A stretch of DNA of 16,337 nt, taken from assembly GCA_964246015.1 (NCBI GenBank), contig CAXTPG010000097.1, positions 1 to 16,337 of the forward strand, read 5' to 3'. The translations under genes were made by a program, and so were the position numbers. Under the pieces are notes generated by a model that was not told the DNA's origin, searched no databases, and saw only the letters and a program-made list of their open reading frames with translations. The DNA is from JBBROS01 sp964246015 (lineage in GTDB: Bacteria; Pseudomonadota; Alphaproteobacteria; Acetobacterales; Acetobacteraceae). This document shows, one piece after another, positions 14,397-16,337 of the stretch; within the stretch, counting starts at the first letter, position 1, and every line of letters starts with the position of its first letter.

Positions 14397-15244
14397 TCCG
14401 CAGCCTCCCGTCGGGTGGCCGCATCGACGCGTTCGGCGCAGTGGTCGGTGTCGCTGCACACGTACATGCGGGTGCCGCGGTCGTCGGTCACGACCTCGTC
14501 CAGGTAGCTGTCGTCGGCGCCGCACAGGGCGCAGGCATGGGGGGCGCGGACGGGGCGGAAGGGATGGTCGTCGAAGTCGAGGCTGCGGACGTCGGTGTAG
14601 GGGGGGACGGCGTAGATGCGCTTCTCCCGCCCGGCGCCGAACAGCTGGAGCGCGGCCATGCGGTGCATCTTCGGGTTGTCGAAGGCGGGGATGGGCGACG
14701 GCGCCATCAGATACCGGCCGTTGACCATGACCGGGTAGTCGTAGCTGGTGGCGATATGGCCGTATCGGGTGATGTCCTCGTACAGCTTCACGTGCATCAG
14801 GCCGTATTCGGCGAGCCCGTGCATGCGGCGCGTTTCCTCGCGCGAGCGCTCCAGCTTGGCCATCGGCTCGGGCAGGGGGACCTGGTAGACGATGATCTGG
14901 CCTTCCGTCAGGGCGCGTTCGGGGATGCGGTGGCGGGTCTGGATGACGGTCGCCTCGGCGGTGCGGGTGGTGGTCGCGACGCCTGCGGTGCGGCCGAAGA
15001 AGCGGCGGATGGACACGGCGTTGGTCGTGTCGTCGGCGCCCTGGTCGATGACCTTCAGCACGTCCTGTGGCCCGAGGATCGCGGCGGTGACCTGGATGCC
15101 GCCGGTGCCCCAGCCGTAGGGCAGCGGCATCTCGCGGCTGCCGAACGGGACCTGGTGGCCGGGGATCGCGACGGCCTTCAGCAGGGCGCGGCGGATCATG
15201 CGCTTCGTCTGCTCGTCGAGGTAGGCGAAGTTGTAGGTGGTCAT
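14393..15244 (-). CDS. phnJ: Alpha-D-ribose 1-methylphosphonate 5-phosphate C-P lyase PhnJ
   Basis: A 283-residue radical SAM enzyme that cleaves the carbon-phosphorus bond, releasing an alkane (methane from methylphosphonate) and ribose cyclic phosphate. Its cluster motif is the non-canonical one of this family: C238, C241 and C263, plus the conserved C269, which corresponds by spacing (3, 22, 6) to the thiyl-radical cysteine of E. coli PhnJ. Other marks are YNFAYLDEQTKRMIRRA near the N-terminus, LPYGWGTGGIQVT (41-53), and HIATSYDYPVMVNGRYLMAP (163-182). Complete and of normal length. Translationally coupled by ATGA overlaps with phnI and phnK. Confidence 0.98.
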   Translation of the reverse strand: MTTYNFAYLDEQTKRMIRRALLKAVAIPGHQVPFGSREMPLPYGWGTGGIQVTAAILGPQDVLKVIDQGADDTTNAVSIRRFFGRTAGVATTTRTAEATVIQTRHRIPERALTEGQIIVYQVPLPEPMAKLERSREETRRMHGLAEYGLMHVKLYEDITRYGHIATSYDYPVMVNGRYLMAPSPIPAFDNPKMHRMAALQLFGAGREKRIYAVPPYTDVRSLDFDDHPFRPVRAPHACALCGADDSYLDEVVTDDRGTRMYVCSDTDHCAERVDAATRREAAE

Positions 15245-16332
15245 TCGGCGGCCTCCGCCAGGTCAGGCCCCGGGCCGGCGTCCGCATCCCGGCGCATGCG
15301 GCGGATGGTTTCCAGCTCGCTCTGGAAATCGACGTAGTGGGGCAGCTTCAGGTGTTCGACGAAGCCCGTCGCCTCGACGTTGTCGGAGTGGTACAGCACG
15401 AACTCGATGTCCTGGGCCGGGCTGTCGGCGTGTTCGCCCAGTTCCCCGGCGCGCATGGCGCGGTCGACGAGCGCCATGCCCATCGCCTTGCGCTCGCCGT
15501 GTCCGAAGCACAGGCCGTAGCCGCGGGTGAACTGGGGCGGGGCCTGCTTGCTGCCCTTGAACTGGTTGACCATCTGGCACTCCGTCAGCAGCACGTCGCC
15601 GATGTCGATGGCGAAGCCCAGCTCGGGGGGCGCGATCTCGACGGCGACGGCGCCGATGCGGAGCTCGCCGACGAAGGGGTGGTTGCCGCCGTAGCCGCGC
15701 TGGGTGGAGTAGCCGAGGCCGAGGAGGAAGCCTTCGTCGCCGCGGGCGAGGGCCTGGAGGCGGGCGTCGCGGGCGGCGGGGAAGGACAGGGGTTCGCGCG
15801 TCAGGTCCGTGGGGGCGGCTTCGGGCGCCGTGGCGTCGGGTTCGACCAGGCCCTCCCGCCCCAAAATGGCGAAGACGGGCGGGACGTCGCCGACCGGGGG
15901 GGCCTCGGGCGGGGGCGGGGGCGCGTCGGGCAGGACCGGGTCGAGCAGGCGGTGCGTGTAGTCGTAGGTGGGGCCCAGCACCTGGCCGCCGGGCATGTCC
16001 TTGAAGATGGCGGAGACCCGGCGCTGCACCTGCATGGCGCCGGTGTCGACGGGACGGCTATGGGCGAAGCGGGGCAGGGTGGTGCGATAGGCGCGCAACA
16101 GGAAGGCGGCCTCGATCAGGTCGCCCTGGGCCTGCAGGATGGCGCGGGCGGCCAGTTCGCGATCGTGGCAGGACCCTTCGCTCATGACGCGGTCGACGGC
16201 GCGGCCGAGCTGGGCGGCCACCTGGTCCGCCTCCACCTGCGGCAGCGCCTGGTCGCCCCGGCGGGCGGTGGCGAGCCAGGCGTGGGCGGCGTCGATCGCC
16301 CGTTCGCCTCCCTTGACCGCGACGTAGGCCAT
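15241..16332 (-). CDS. phnI: C-P lyase core subunit PhnI (nucleosidase)
   Basis: A 363-residue core subunit that, with PhnG, PhnH and PhnL in E. coli, transfers phosphonate to the ribose C1 of ATP with release of adenine. Conserved blocks: MAYVAVKGGERAIDAAH (1-17), LLRAYRTTLPRFA (78-90), GGQVLGPTYDYTHRLLD (115-131), GDEGFLLGLGYSTQRGYG (198-215), GELRIG (222-227), ECQMVNQF (251-258), FTRGYGLCFGHGERKAM (268-284) and LKLPHYVDFQSELE (328-341). A Pro-rich linker (132-152) replaces a variable region. The start at 16332 matches the family N-terminus, so the gene is complete. GGCTGATG at the edge suggests the upstream gene's TGA overlaps this ATG. Confidence 0.97.
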   Translation of the reverse strand: MAYVAVKGGERAIDAAHAWLATARRGDQALPQVEADQVAAQLGRAVDRVMSEGSCHDRELAARAILQAQGDLIEAAFLLRAYRTTLPRFAHSRPVDTGAMQVQRRVSAIFKDMPGGQVLGPTYDYTHRLLDPVLPDAPPPPPEAPPVGDVPPVFAILGREGLVEPDATAPEAAPTDLTREPLSFPAARDARLQALARGDEGFLLGLGYSTQRGYGGNHPFVGELRIGAVAVEIAPPELGFAIDIGDVLLTECQMVNQFKGSKQAPPQFTRGYGLCFGHGERKAMGMALVDRAMRAGELGEHADSPAQDIEFVLYHSDNVEATGFVEHLKLPHYVDFQSELETIRRMRRDADAGPGPDLAEAAE

Positions 16333-16337
16333 CAGCC

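Overview
The window is a gene-dense, very GC-rich bacterial chromosome segment. It has 15 well-supported protein genes, one plausible 23-codon micro-ORF, no rRNA or tRNA genes, and no insertion sequence or phage gene. The gene families point to an alphaproteobacterium: an FDH1-like NAD formate dehydrogenase (beta before alpha), an aerobic-type cobaltochelatase pair cobS-cobT beside a J-domain gene, a C-P lyase operon with a DUF1045 gene, and a CCCGGG-rich intergenic palindrome of a type I associate with this class. I favour Rhodospirillales or a methylotroph-like relative, but the sequence alone does not fix the family.

Layout. (1) 1-2892, minus strand: formate dehydrogenase beta (NuoE/NuoF-type fusion) followed by alpha (2Fe-2S, ferredoxin and W/Mo-bisPGD domains; cut by the left edge). 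The alpha gene carries an unusual 35-codon internal duplication just before its ferredoxin cluster motif. (2) 3051-4771, plus strand, divergent from formate dehydrogenase: mobB and moeA, two molybdenum-cofactor genes overlapping by one base. They plausibly supply the cofactor the neighbouring dehydrogenase needs. (3) 4768-4932, minus: a 54-residue acidic protein whose stop codon shares the palindrome CTAG with the moeA stop. (4) 5053-7079, plus: a TRAP transporter membrane pair (small and large permease, ATGA overlap) with no binding-protein gene in the window. It ends at a strong GC-rich hairpin at 7088-7115. (5) 7154-10883, minus: a J-domain protein, cobS and cobT, then a micro-ORF preceded by a Shine-Dalgarno sequence matching the 16S rRNA tail over about 14 bases. 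It runs into the same hairpin from the other side. (6) 10933-16332, minus: phnI-J-K-L-M, each overlapping the next by four bases, then a DUF1045 (2H phosphoesterase-like) gene. A roughly 170-bp repeat patch (a palindromic element plus 23-bp tandem units) separates that gene from phnM. phnI starts five bases from the right edge, in a TGATG context implying another coupled gene upstream.

How the genes work together: phnI-M encode the catalytic core of the C-P lyase pathway (nucleosidase, radical SAM lyase, two ABC-type ATPases, triphosphate hydrolase). CobS and CobT are the ATPase and VWA subunits that drive cobalt insertion with CobN, which is not here. FDH oxidises formate to CO2 with NAD+, and MobB/MoeA serve its pterin cofactor. 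I find no wholly new system. The most unusual items are the FDH alpha duplication, the micro-ORF with the near-perfect Shine-Dalgarno, and the repeat patch inside the phn operon.
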